Shown one piece after another: positions 8,200 to 15,135 of a DNA stretch of 64,000 nt. Position 1 is the stretch's first letter; every line of letters begins with the position of its first letter. The translations under genes and the position numbers were made by a program. Below the pieces are notes generated by a model that saw only the letters and a list, made by a program, of their open reading frames with translations, searched no databases and was not told the DNA's origin. Origin of the DNA: CBDCYS01 sp965226245 (GTDB taxonomy: Bacteria; Acidobacteriota; Terriglobia; Bryobacterales; UBA6623); assembly GCA_965226245.1 (NCBI GenBank), contig CBDDCL010000015.1:744001-808000 (forward strand). Direction: 5' to 3'.

Positions 8200-8844
8200 A
8201 TGGGTGTAACGACTGAAATAGGAAGCCGCATCGAGCTAGTCTCGATGGACCCTCAATTCCACGAAATCTCGATCGCCCTGTATCGTCAAGAAAGCGAAAA
8301 CGGGCCTTCGCTGCTGGTCCATACCTACAGTCCGGTGGAAGGCGCGCGGCAGCGAATCGAAACCGTGACCGGCGGGATGATGACCCTCGGTGGAATGGAG
8401 CAGGTCGGGGGTGCGGCCGGTCAGGTTCGTTTTGCCTGCGGCGCGCCCCATCATTTGGCGAGCAAGCGGCTTTTTTTGGAAGCTTGCAAACTGCCGCCGG
8501 AGGAAAAAGTTCAAGCGCGTCCGTTGAACATTTTTGACAAGAAATCGCGTGCGAACATCACGGTCAGCAGTCTGGGAGACGGTGTTTACCAGCTCAGCAC
8601 GGACGGCGAAAGTGAGGCCGCATCCAAACGTTGCTCCGCCATCACCGCGGGGCTGGCGAAGCTCGGGGAGATGGGGTACGTGGAGGGCTTCGAAGGCCGC
8701 ATCGCATTCCCGTGCGGGCATTCCCACGATAGACTTGTGGGATTGCTCCTCGTTCGGGCGTTGAACGTGAGGCGCATCCAGCGCGAACAGGAGATGGCTG
8801 CCTCTCGCGGGCAGTTGTTGGCGCCGAGCGCCCAAAAACAGTGA
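8200..8844 (+). CDS. Hypothetical protein with internal duplication
   Basis: 214 aa, soluble, no signal peptide, not recognised. Two halves resemble each other: residues about 45-105 (TGGMMTLGGMEQV then VRFACGAPHHLASKRLFLEA) and about 135-195 (TAGLAKLGEMGYV then IAFPCGHSHDRLVGLLLVRA). Each half has a Cys followed closely by a His (CGAPHH, CGHSH), which could bind a metal. The gene stands alone between the esterase and the corrinoid methyltransferase operon, with gaps of 128 and 183 bases. Confidence 0.65.
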   Translation: MGVTTEIGSRIELVSMDPQFHEISIALYRQESENGPSLLVHTYSPVEGARQRIETVTGGMMTLGGMEQVGGAAGQVRFACGAPHHLASKRLFLEACKLPPEEKVQARPLNIFDKKSRANITVSSLGDGVYQLSTDGESEAASKRCSAITAGLAKLGEMGYVEGFEGRIAFPCGHSHDRLVGLLLVRALNVRRIQREQEMAASRGQLLAPSAQKQ

Positions 8845-9027
8845 AGCGCCGTGGCGAGCACAGTGTCTGTTCGATGTTAGGTGCTGGGTGAGCAGCACAA
8901 GCGCCGACATGAGTGCCGGCGCGGCAGGCCTAGGGGCCCGCGCCACGTCGCAACTTGCCGTTCGTGAGAAATGCGGGCTTGGAGGTGCGAGATAGGAACC
9001 ACTACACATAGACGACCAATTGAACCG

Positions 9028-10053
9028 ATGACCGGCCGTCAGCGGGTGCTAGCCGCACTGCGCCGAGAGCCAGTCGATCGCACGCCCGTTTGCAATCCGA
9101 CCTCGGTGGCGACCGTCGAACTTATGGACTTGGTCGGCGCGCCGTTCCCCGACGCCAACCGGAATCCTGAGATGATGGCGCGGCTGGCCGCCACCGGCTA
9201 CACCGAGCTGGGGTTCGACTCGATCATGCCCGTCTTCTCGATCATCCAGGAGTCATCCGCTCTGGGCTGTAAAATGCAGTGGGAACAGAAGGACAACTGG
9301 CCCACGGTCAGGATGCAGGAGCCGATCTGGGTCGAGCCCGGCGATATCAAGATCCCCCCGGATTTCTTGAGCCACCCCGACCTGCAATGCGTGCTCGCTG
9401 CCATCAGGATTCTCAAGAAGGAATATGGCGACGAGGTGGCCATCATCGGCAAGACGATGGGACCGTGGACGCTCGGCTACCACTGCTTCGGCGTCGAACC
9501 GTTTCTTCTGATGTCGCTGGATGATCCCGGCAAGACGAAGCTGTGTCTCGACAGAATGAAAGAGGCCACGATTCGATTCGGGCTGGCGCAAATCGAGGCC
9601 GGGGCCGATGCCCTGACGCTGCCTGACCATGCCACCGGCGATCTGGTCAGCGGAGAATACTACAAGCGTTTCCTGCTTGACCTGCACATCGAATTCGCCG
9701 AAAGGCTGCCCGCGGCTCTGATTCTCCACATCTGTGGCAAAACGCTCGACCGCATGGACTACATTGCGCAGACCGGCATGGCGGCCTTTCACTACGATTC
9801 CAAGAATCCTCCCAGCGAAGCGATGTCGATCGTAGGGAACCGCATTTCCCTGGTGGGCAACATCAACAATCCCGAGACGCTGTTCGCGAAGGGTCCGGAA
9901 CGCGTTCGCGAAGAGGTCTACAAGAACCTCGAGTCCGGTGTCCACCTGGTCGGCCCGGAGTGCGCCATCCCGCTTCAAACTTCGATCGAGAATCTCAAGG
10001 AAATCCCCAGATCCGTGAAAGACTGGCACAAGGATCATTCCACACCGAATTGA
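9028..10053 (+). CDS. Corrinoid-dependent methyltransferase, uroporphyrinogen decarboxylase (MtaA/MtbA-like) family
   Basis: 341 aa. ATG 9028 is chosen because MTGRQRVLAALRREPVDRTP is the typical family N-terminus; an upstream ATG at 8971 is also in frame. The fold is the UroD TIM barrel used by MtaA, MtbA and CmuA. The zinc motif H-x-C...C is present as His234, Cys236 and Cys312, which activates a thiol or other methyl acceptor or donor. In the family it transfers a methyl group between a substrate or acceptor and a methylcobamide on the partner corrinoid protein, here encoded next. Because no separate MtaB/MttB/MtgB gene is in the operon, this protein may itself demethylate the substrate, as UroD-type enzymes do in O-demethylase systems. 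Substrate unknown. Confidence 0.85.
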   Translation: MTGRQRVLAALRREPVDRTPVCNPTSVATVELMDLVGAPFPDANRNPEMMARLAATGYTELGFDSIMPVFSIIQESSALGCKMQWEQKDNWPTVRMQEPIWVEPGDIKIPPDFLSHPDLQCVLAAIRILKKEYGDEVAIIGKTMGPWTLGYHCFGVEPFLLMSLDDPGKTKLCLDRMKEATIRFGLAQIEAGADALTLPDHATGDLVSGEYYKRFLLDLHIEFAERLPAALILHICGKTLDRMDYIAQTGMAAFHYDSKNPPSEAMSIVGNRISLVGNINNPETLFAKGPERVREEVYKNLESGVHLVGPECAIPLQTSIENLKEIPRSVKDWHKDHSTPN

Positions 10054-10076
10054 GAGACGGGGGGCCGGAAGCGTAC

Positions 10077-10838
10077 ATGGCGACGATCAGCGACATCTCG
10101 AACGAGTTTGTCCGAAACGAGATCGAGGAATATATCGAGCAGCCCGGCGAGCGCGGGCAGCTCATCACAACCTTCGCGAAGATCCGCCCGGAAATGCAGG
10201 AAATCGCGGCGACGCTGATCGATGGCAAACACAAAACCGTAGACGAGTTAACCAAGAAAGCGCTGGAAGCAGGCACTGAAGCGCTGGAGGTCATGGACGA
10301 CGGACTGATCGCGGCCATGCAGATCGTCGGCATCAAGTTTCGCGAAAATTTCATCTACGTTCCCGAAGTTCTCGGCTGCGCCCGCGCCATGAAGGCGGGA
10401 ATGAAGTACATCCAGCCCATCCTTTCGGCTTCGGGGATCGAGCCGATCGCAAAGGTCGTCATGGGCACGGTCAAGGGCGACCTCCACGATATCGGCAAGA
10501 ACCTCTGCATCATGATGCTGCAAGGATCCGGATTTGAAGTGATAGACCTTGGCGTGGATACAAAACCAGACGAGTTTCTCGCGGCTGTCGAGGAAAACGA
10601 GGCGCCGCTGTTGGGAATGTCGGCGCTGTTGACCACCACCATGCCGAACATGGCCGTGACCATCGAGACGTTCATTGACGAAGACCTGCGGAACGATGTA
10701 AGAATCATGGTCGGCGGCGCGCCCGTTACACAGGAATTCGCCGATGAGATGGGCGCGGACGGGTACGGCAAAGACGCCATGGAATGTGTCGCGCTCGCCA
10801 AGAGATTAGTAGCCGAAGGGGTTGAGGCGCCAGAGTAA
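10077..10838 (+). CDS. Corrinoid (B12-binding) protein, MtaC/MtbC-like
   Basis: 253 aa. An N-terminal helical cap (residues about 1-110) is followed by a Rossmann-type B12 domain with the cobalt-ligand motif GDLHDIGKN (His137) and downstream SALL and GGAP segments. Such proteins shuttle the methyl group as methylcobamide between methyltransferases. The start ATG 10077 is 23 bases after the stop of the methyltransferase gene, so the genes are cotranscribed. Length and motifs match the TIGR02370-type family well. Confidence 0.92.
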   Translation: MATISDISNEFVRNEIEEYIEQPGERGQLITTFAKIRPEMQEIAATLIDGKHKTVDELTKKALEAGTEALEVMDDGLIAAMQIVGIKFRENFIYVPEVLGCARAMKAGMKYIQPILSASGIEPIAKVVMGTVKGDLHDIGKNLCIMMLQGSGFEVIDLGVDTKPDEFLAAVEENEAPLLGMSALLTTTMPNMAVTIETFIDEDLRNDVRIMVGGAPVTQEFADEMGADGYGKDAMECVALAKRLVAEGVEAPE

Positions 10839-10845
10839 TCGCACC

Positions 10846-11088
10846 ATGCAGCGAATCGATGAGCGAGAATACCGGAAACGCCTGGAGCAGATCAGCGGCT
10901 TATTCTCGCGGATGATTCAGCATGCTGGCGAATTGTCCACTGTACGCTGCCCCTACAAGAACCGCTTCGACGAATGCACGGCCAAATTCGGGTGCCGAAA
11001 TCAGGGCAAGCCCGCTACCCCGGGGGGACCGCTCGTGTGCACCGGAGACGACAAGCTGGACTATCGCAGCGCCTGGGAGTCAGCCTGA
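10846..11088 (+). CDS. Small Cys-containing protein of the corrinoid operon
   Basis: 80 aa, starting 7 bases after the corrinoid protein gene. It has a basic helical N-terminus (MQRIDEREYRKRLEQISGLF) and four Cys in its second half (RCPYKN, DECTAKFGC, LVCTGDD), a spacing compatible with a zinc or iron-sulfur site. Not recognised by name. Its position between the corrinoid protein and the activase suggests a helper role in methyl transfer or electron supply to the activase, but that is inference from context. Confidence 0.7.
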   Translation: MQRIDEREYRKRLEQISGLFSRMIQHAGELSTVRCPYKNRFDECTAKFGCRNQGKPATPGGPLVCTGDDKLDYRSAWESA

Positions 11089-11131
11089 CCCCGAGGCTGC
11101 CTTCCCGCGCCCCCTTCTGACGTAGTTCACC

Positions 11132-12760
11132 ATGGGTGAGATCATTTACGGCGGCGGCAGGCTTCCATTGGTTGCCGGCAAGACGATCTTCGACTATGCC
11201 GACGAACTTGCGGTCCGGGTGCCGACCTCCTGTGGAAGGATGGGCCACTGCCACGAGTGCATCGTCGAGGTCAACACCGGACAGGAGGGCCTCTCCGCGC
11301 CGACCGAAGCCGAGAAGTTCCTGCGAGGCGATTTTCGACTCGCCTGCCAAGCCGTGGTGGAAGATACGGGTTGCGACGTTGCATTCTCGCTGCTGCGCAC
11401 CAACCCCAAGATCCTGACCTCGGCGCCCGCAAAAGACTTCTCCATCGACCCTCTCGTTCGCCGCCAGGGCGACAAGGTCTGTTACGGCGGGGAAGTGATC
11501 GACAACTACCGCAACCACATCTACGGCGTGGCCATCGACCTGGGAACGACAACGGTCGTCGCCGAACTCGTTGATCTGGAAACGGGCAAGAGCGCGTATC
11601 TTTCCTCGTTCGAAAACCCGCAGCGCTTCGGCGGCAGTGATGTGATGCACCGTATCTCATACGACTCGGGACCTTTCCAGGGAGAGCTGCACAAGGCGAT
11701 CATCAGCACGCTCAACTACGAGCTCAGGGAGATGTGCCGGCGGCTCGAGTTCCCTCGGCAAGAGATCTACGAAATCGTGGTGGCCGGCAATTCCACCATG
11801 CGCGAGCTGTTCTTCAATCTGGATGTGCAGACCATCGGCCAGCGGCCCTACAAGTCACGCATTGAAGAGGAGTACCTTGCCGGCGATCGTCAAACGACCG
11901 CGCTGACTGAAAATGCCCGGCGCTTGCGGCTCTGGGCGAATCCAAAAGCCAGGGTCTACGGCGCGCCCCTGGTCGCCAGTCACGTTGGCGCGGACATAGC
12001 AGCCGGCATGGTGGCTGTTGATCTGGAAACCCGCCGCGAGCCCGTCATGCTCGTCGACATCGGGACCAACACGGAAGTCGTGGTGGCGCATGAAGGCCGC
12101 ATGATGACGGCCTCCTGCCCCGCCGGCCCCGCCTTCGAGGGCGGAGGAATCCGCTACGGGACGACAGCGGTCGATGGCGCCATCGAGTCCCTTTGGCTGA
12201 ACGACGACGGCCAAGCGGAGTACAGCACCATCGGCGGCGGAGAGCCGATCGGGCTGTGCGGCTCGGCGCTGATCGACCTGATCGCCGGGCTTCGCCGCCA
12301 AGAACGAATGACTCCCAAGGGAGTGTTTGCGGACAAGTCCCACGAGATGACCCTGGTGCCGCATCGTGGCATCACTTTCTCCCGGGAGGACGGCAGCAAC
12401 CTGGCCCAAGCCAAAGCCGCGAACTACTGCGGGCAATTCATCGTCCTGCGCAAGTTCGGTCTGCGCCCCGCTGACATCAGCAAGCTCTATCTTGCCGGCG
12501 GATTTGCCAACTACGTCAACGTTCGAAACGCCATTGAAATAGGCTTTCTCGCGCCCGTCCCCGAGGATCGCATTGTCAAGATCGGCAACGCCTCCGTGCA
12601 AGGGGCCAAGGAATTGCTTCTGTCACGGAGCAAGCGGGAATCCATCGAAAGCCTCGTCAAGCAAGTCGAGCACGTCGAGCTGGAGACCACCCCGGACTTC
12701 TTCGAGATTTTCGTGGAAGGCTGCCAGTTCAAACCGATGCCGCGAGAGCTCATCTGGTAA
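11132..12760 (+). CDS. RACo-type reductive activator of corrinoid proteins (2Fe-2S + ASKHA ATPase)
   Basis: 542 aa. The N-terminus is a plant-type 2Fe-2S ferredoxin domain with Cys34, Cys40, Cys43 and Cys72 (TSCGRMGHCHEC ... LACQA). The large C-terminal part has the DUF4445/ASKHA features: phosphate-1 loop AIDLGTTTVVAELVD near residue 132, VAGNSTM, LVDIGTNTEVV and a late LAGGFANY. RACo proteins use ATP to reduce inadvertently oxidised Co(II) corrinoid back to Co(I), so this gene maintains the neighbouring corrinoid protein. Same strand and 43 bases downstream of the small Cys protein. The set matches a methyltransferase operon for methylotrophic or O-demethylation metabolism. Confidence 0.93.
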   Translation: MGEIIYGGGRLPLVAGKTIFDYADELAVRVPTSCGRMGHCHECIVEVNTGQEGLSAPTEAEKFLRGDFRLACQAVVEDTGCDVAFSLLRTNPKILTSAPAKDFSIDPLVRRQGDKVCYGGEVIDNYRNHIYGVAIDLGTTTVVAELVDLETGKSAYLSSFENPQRFGGSDVMHRISYDSGPFQGELHKAIISTLNYELREMCRRLEFPRQEIYEIVVAGNSTMRELFFNLDVQTIGQRPYKSRIEEEYLAGDRQTTALTENARRLRLWANPKARVYGAPLVASHVGADIAAGMVAVDLETRREPVMLVDIGTNTEVVVAHEGRMMTASCPAGPAFEGGGIRYGTTAVDGAIESLWLNDDGQAEYSTIGGGEPIGLCGSALIDLIAGLRRQERMTPKGVFADKSHEMTLVPHRGITFSREDGSNLAQAKAANYCGQFIVLRKFGLRPADISKLYLAGGFANYVNVRNAIEIGFLAPVPEDRIVKIGNASVQGAKELLLSRSKRESIESLVKQVEHVELETTPDFFEIFVEGCQFKPMPRELIW

Positions 12761-12771
12761 ACGGCCCGCGG

Positions 12772-12859
12772 GCGAAAAAGGGGGACTGCCACCCATTTCC
12801 GCTTCTCCAATCCATTTGAAAATCAGCGCTTCGCCGAAAGGAAATTGGCCCTTTTCGCG
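12772..12859. repeat. Palindromic mobile element copy B
   Basis: Left end GCGAAAAAGGGGGACTGCCA and right end (reverse complement) CGCGAAAAGGGCCAATTTCC give a long imperfect hairpin of the same type as 506-604. It lies 12 bases after the activase stop codon, so it could also work as its terminator. The flanks show no clear target duplication. Confidence 0.5.
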
Positions 12860-12972
12860 TACTCGGACTTGCACCACGGGCTAATAGGATACTTCGAGCC
12901 CGCATCCGGTTCCATCACCGCCTTGGCTCGCCAAATGCGAGCCCGTCGCTCATCTCGACGCATTCGCGAGTT

Positions 12973-13016
12973 CCGGATCCGTCCCCGACCCCCCCGGATC
13001 CGTCCCCGACCCCCCC
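12973..13016. repeat. Two-copy 21-bp tandem repeat
   Basis: CCGGATCCGTCCCCGACCCC occurs twice in a row with a period of 21 bases. It is a small local duplication in the gap (12760-13118) between the activase gene and the DUF433 gene. No function is suggested. Confidence 0.6.
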
Positions 13017-13118
13017 AGAAACTCCCTGTTGCGCACGGCGGCCCAACGCCGCGGGTCCCCTTCCTTCGGTCGTGGACCTGCGCTACGCGCTGAAGCCATA
13101 TCGACAGACAATAAAGGG

Positions 13119-13325
13119 TTGACACGGGCGATCACGAAAGATTCGGAAATCATGCACGGCACACCCGTGTTCCGGGGGACGCGAGTGCCGCTTCAAACCT
13201 TGTCCGGCTGCCTGGAGGGCGGCGACTCGATCGAGGATTTTCTGGAAGGATTTCCGGCGGTTTCCCGTGCGCTGGCACTGGAAGCGCTTGAAGAAGCCAA
13301 ACATCTGCTGCTGGCACGCGCTTGA
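13119..13325 (+). CDS. DUF433 family antitoxin
   Basis: 68 aa from a TTG start (13119); the family N-terminus normally begins a few residues before the conserved HGTPVFRGTRVPLQTL, which fits. The downstream part (LEGGDSIEDFLEGFP ... LEALEEAKHLLL) is a textbook DUF433 winged-helix-like domain. Such proteins pair with a DUF5615 PIN-like toxin, and exactly that follows, overlapping by one base (stop TGA 13323-13325, ATG 13325). The start codon is the uncertain point. Confidence 0.75.
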   Translation: MTRAITKDSEIMHGTPVFRGTRVPLQTLSGCLEGGDSIEDFLEGFPAVSRALALEALEEAKHLLLARA

Positions 13326-13651
13326 TGCGGCTTCTGGCCGGCGAATGTACCGGCGAGCGCGTGCGCCTCTTGTTCCCGGTCACGACTGCCAAACCGCCCG
13401 CTTTTGCGGAGTTCACGGGACTGACGAACGGACAGCTCCTCGATGCCGCCGAAGCCCCCGGATTTGAAGTGCTGGTCACGGTTGACCAAGGCATCCCAGA
13501 GCAGCAGAACATGGCTGGCCGGCGGATTCCCGTCTTGATTCTCCGCGCGCCCACAAACCGCCTTCGCGGCCTGGAGGCGATCGTACCCGCGGCCCTTTCC
13601 GCGCTACAGGCGATTCAGCCCGGAGCGATTGTGCGAACTCCGCAGGCGTGA
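13325..13651 (+). CDS. DUF5615 PIN-like toxin, probably degenerate
   Basis: 108 aa. The C-terminal half (VLVTVDQGIPEQQNMAGRR then ILRAPTNRLRGLEAIVPAAL) clearly belongs to the DUF5615/Mut7-C-like PIN family that partners DUF433. The N-terminus is abnormal: the usual acidic VDE near the start reads AGE (RLLAGECTG), and the segment after it fits the family better in another frame (PGHDCQTARF is readable one frame over at about 13376-13405). Two compensating indels plus loss of the catalytic Asp suggest an inactive or decaying toxin. The gene is translationally coupled to the antitoxin by the overlapping stop and start. Confidence 0.6.
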   Translation: MRLLAGECTGERVRLLFPVTTAKPPAFAEFTGLTNGQLLDAAEAPGFEVLVTVDQGIPEQQNMAGRRIPVLILRAPTNRLRGLEAIVPAALSALQAIQPGAIVRTPQA

Positions 13652-13742
13652 ATTGTGAAGGCCCTGGAGTGGGCTCTGTCCCCCTTAAGCTCTTCTCCCG
13701 TCGCTGGCGGGCCATAAACACGGAAGTCGTAGCCTGGAAGGT

Positions 13743-13838
13743 GTGAAAAAATCGGGGACTGCCACAAGCGGCAACTCCAAGTCCTTGTTTATCAGTAAAC
13801 GACTTGGCCGCGGCTGGCTGTCCCCAGCATTTTTTCAC
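13743..13838. repeat. Palindromic mobile element copy C
   Basis: Starts GTGAAAAAATCGGGGACTGC and ends with TCCCCAGCATTTTTTCAC, so the termini are inverted repeats. It is closest to the copy at 52492-52586. It sits immediately before the surviving part of a DUF5131 gene and probably replaced or cut off the gene's 5' end. Confidence 0.55.
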
Positions 13839-13865
13839 AGCTTCCTGTCCCCGACTTTCCCTCGC

Positions 13866-14438
13866 GTGGTTTTCCTAAACGACATGGGTGACACCTGGAC
13901 CGAAGGCCTGCCCCTGATGTGGCTGGCGGATTACGTCCCCGCTCCGGCGGCAAGCCCCCACGTCTTTATCATCCTCACCAAGCGCCCGAAGCGCATGGCG
14001 GAATTCTGGAGGCAGTACGGCCCGGTGCCGGCCAATTTCTGGCTGGTCACCTCCGTGACTTCCACCGAGACACTCGGGCGCGTTCGTGACCTGCTCGCGA
14101 TCCAAAGTGCTGCCGTGCTTGGGGTGAGTTACGAGCCGGGATGGACTGATGTGGATCTGACGCCATACCTGCAGGCTCTCCAGTGGGTTGTATTGGGTGG
14201 TGAATCCGGGGCCGATGCTAAGCCTTTTCGTCTCGACTGGGCCACGCGCCAAATCGACGCCGGAGCTAGCGCCGGGGTGCCCGTGTTTGTGAAACAGCTC
14301 GGGCGCGTCCCCCACGACGACATGGGTATCTTGTTCAATGCACGCCGAACCCCCTTGGCGGCAAGCTCGTTGTTCCGGCTTCAGCAACTGTGGCGAGAGT
14401 GTCCATCCCGTCAGCCTTGTTGCGGAGTCACTTCTTAG
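13866..14438 (+). pseudogene. DUF5131 (phage Gp37/Gp68-like) protein, 5'-truncated
   Basis: The frame from GTG 13866 reads VVFLNDMGDTW, LTKRPKRMAEFW, VTSVTSTE, SYEPGW, WVVLGGESG and GVPVFVKQLG, the successive conserved blocks of DUF5131 proteins (often labelled phage Gp37/Gp68). The N-terminal third of the family, which holds the Cys motif, is missing; the preserved part begins about 28 bases after palindromic element C. The last 45 residues also do not match the family. The remnant is probably non-functional. It ends tail to tail with the small basic gene on the other strand, overlapping by 11 bases. Confidence 0.7.
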
Positions 14439-14568
14439 GACCCAGCGCCACAACAGAGTCTATTGAACTCTTGTGTCCTGCTTTTGCTTTTCGTTTCTCT
14501 TTTAAGCTTAGCAGCGCCTTTTTCCTCTTCTCTTTCTTGGCTCTGTCTTTTCTGCCTTTGTCACCCAT
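14428..14568 (-). CDS. Small highly basic protein (46 aa)
   Basis: Starts at ATG 14568 with a strong AAGGAGAACG ribosome binding site. The product begins MGDKGRKDRAKKEKRKKALL and is almost entirely Lys, Arg and Glu. I recall similarly composed short proteins (MGDKGKKDK-type) in many bacteria; their function is unknown and they are thought to bind nucleic acid or be disordered. The good Shine-Dalgarno sequence and the family-like N-terminus make it a real gene despite its size. Confidence 0.7.
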   Translation of the reverse strand: MGDKGRKDRAKKEKRKKALLSLKEKRKAKAGHKSSIDSVVALGPKK

Positions 14569-15029
14569 ATCGTTCTCCTTGGTAAGCAATCCGCTGGCGG
14601 GCGTGATTTCCGCCCGTTCGGCGACCGTTTGCGGAGGCACTGACGGCTGATTGCTGGATGGGAAATTATTTCTCGACAGCTATCAGACGGCGGCGCACCC
14701 TTTCATGGATTATTCTAGCGTGGGCGGCTGGCAAACGGAGGCGCCTATCCACCGAACCCCAAATCGACTGTGCCGAGGCCGACACTTAGCGCAGCAATAC
14801 GAACTTGTATCTCGCGGACGGCCACGGTGGCGACTGGCGCGAATGGCCCAACCGCCTGCAGGTCCGACAAATGCCCGTCTGGACCCGAAATATGCCATCC
14901 TTACTGGGAAAGGTCCCTGCCAGCTCTCTAGGGGACTCAGTTTCCAAGTTGGGCGACGATCCGGGAGTTGGGGGATCTTGAGTCAACCCGGCCCCGTCAG
15001 GGCGGATCTACCTGGCATAATTGACGTCA

Positions 15030-15106
15030 GTGCAGGAGTTGCTTGGCACAAAAACGTCGAGACAACGATGGTGTGCATGCTCGTATTGAAGGGGCTGCAA
15101 GTGTAG
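15030..15106 (+). pseudogene. Tyrosine recombinase/integron-type integrase C-terminal relic
   Basis: Starting at 15030 the codons read VQELLG, and from 15047 in the next frame HKNVETTMVCMLVLKG, so one missing base interrupts VQELLGHKNVETTMV. This is the motif around the catalytic His/Tyr of tyrosine recombinases, where the normal continuation is YTHVL. Here the catalytic Tyr codon has become Cys (TGC) and the His is lost. The rest of the gene is gone. The relic marks an old integration or transfer event in this accessory stretch (14640-15135 otherwise holds no gene I can support). Confidence 0.6.
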
Positions 15107-15135
15107 GACGACCCGCCTGTTCGGAAGACTGAGGT

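Noticed and set aside
14651..15029. Protein-coding gene for the first part of the 151-codon frame
   Set aside because: Only the last 20 residues resemble a known protein (integrase), and they need a frameshift; the rest has no similarity or ribosome binding site.
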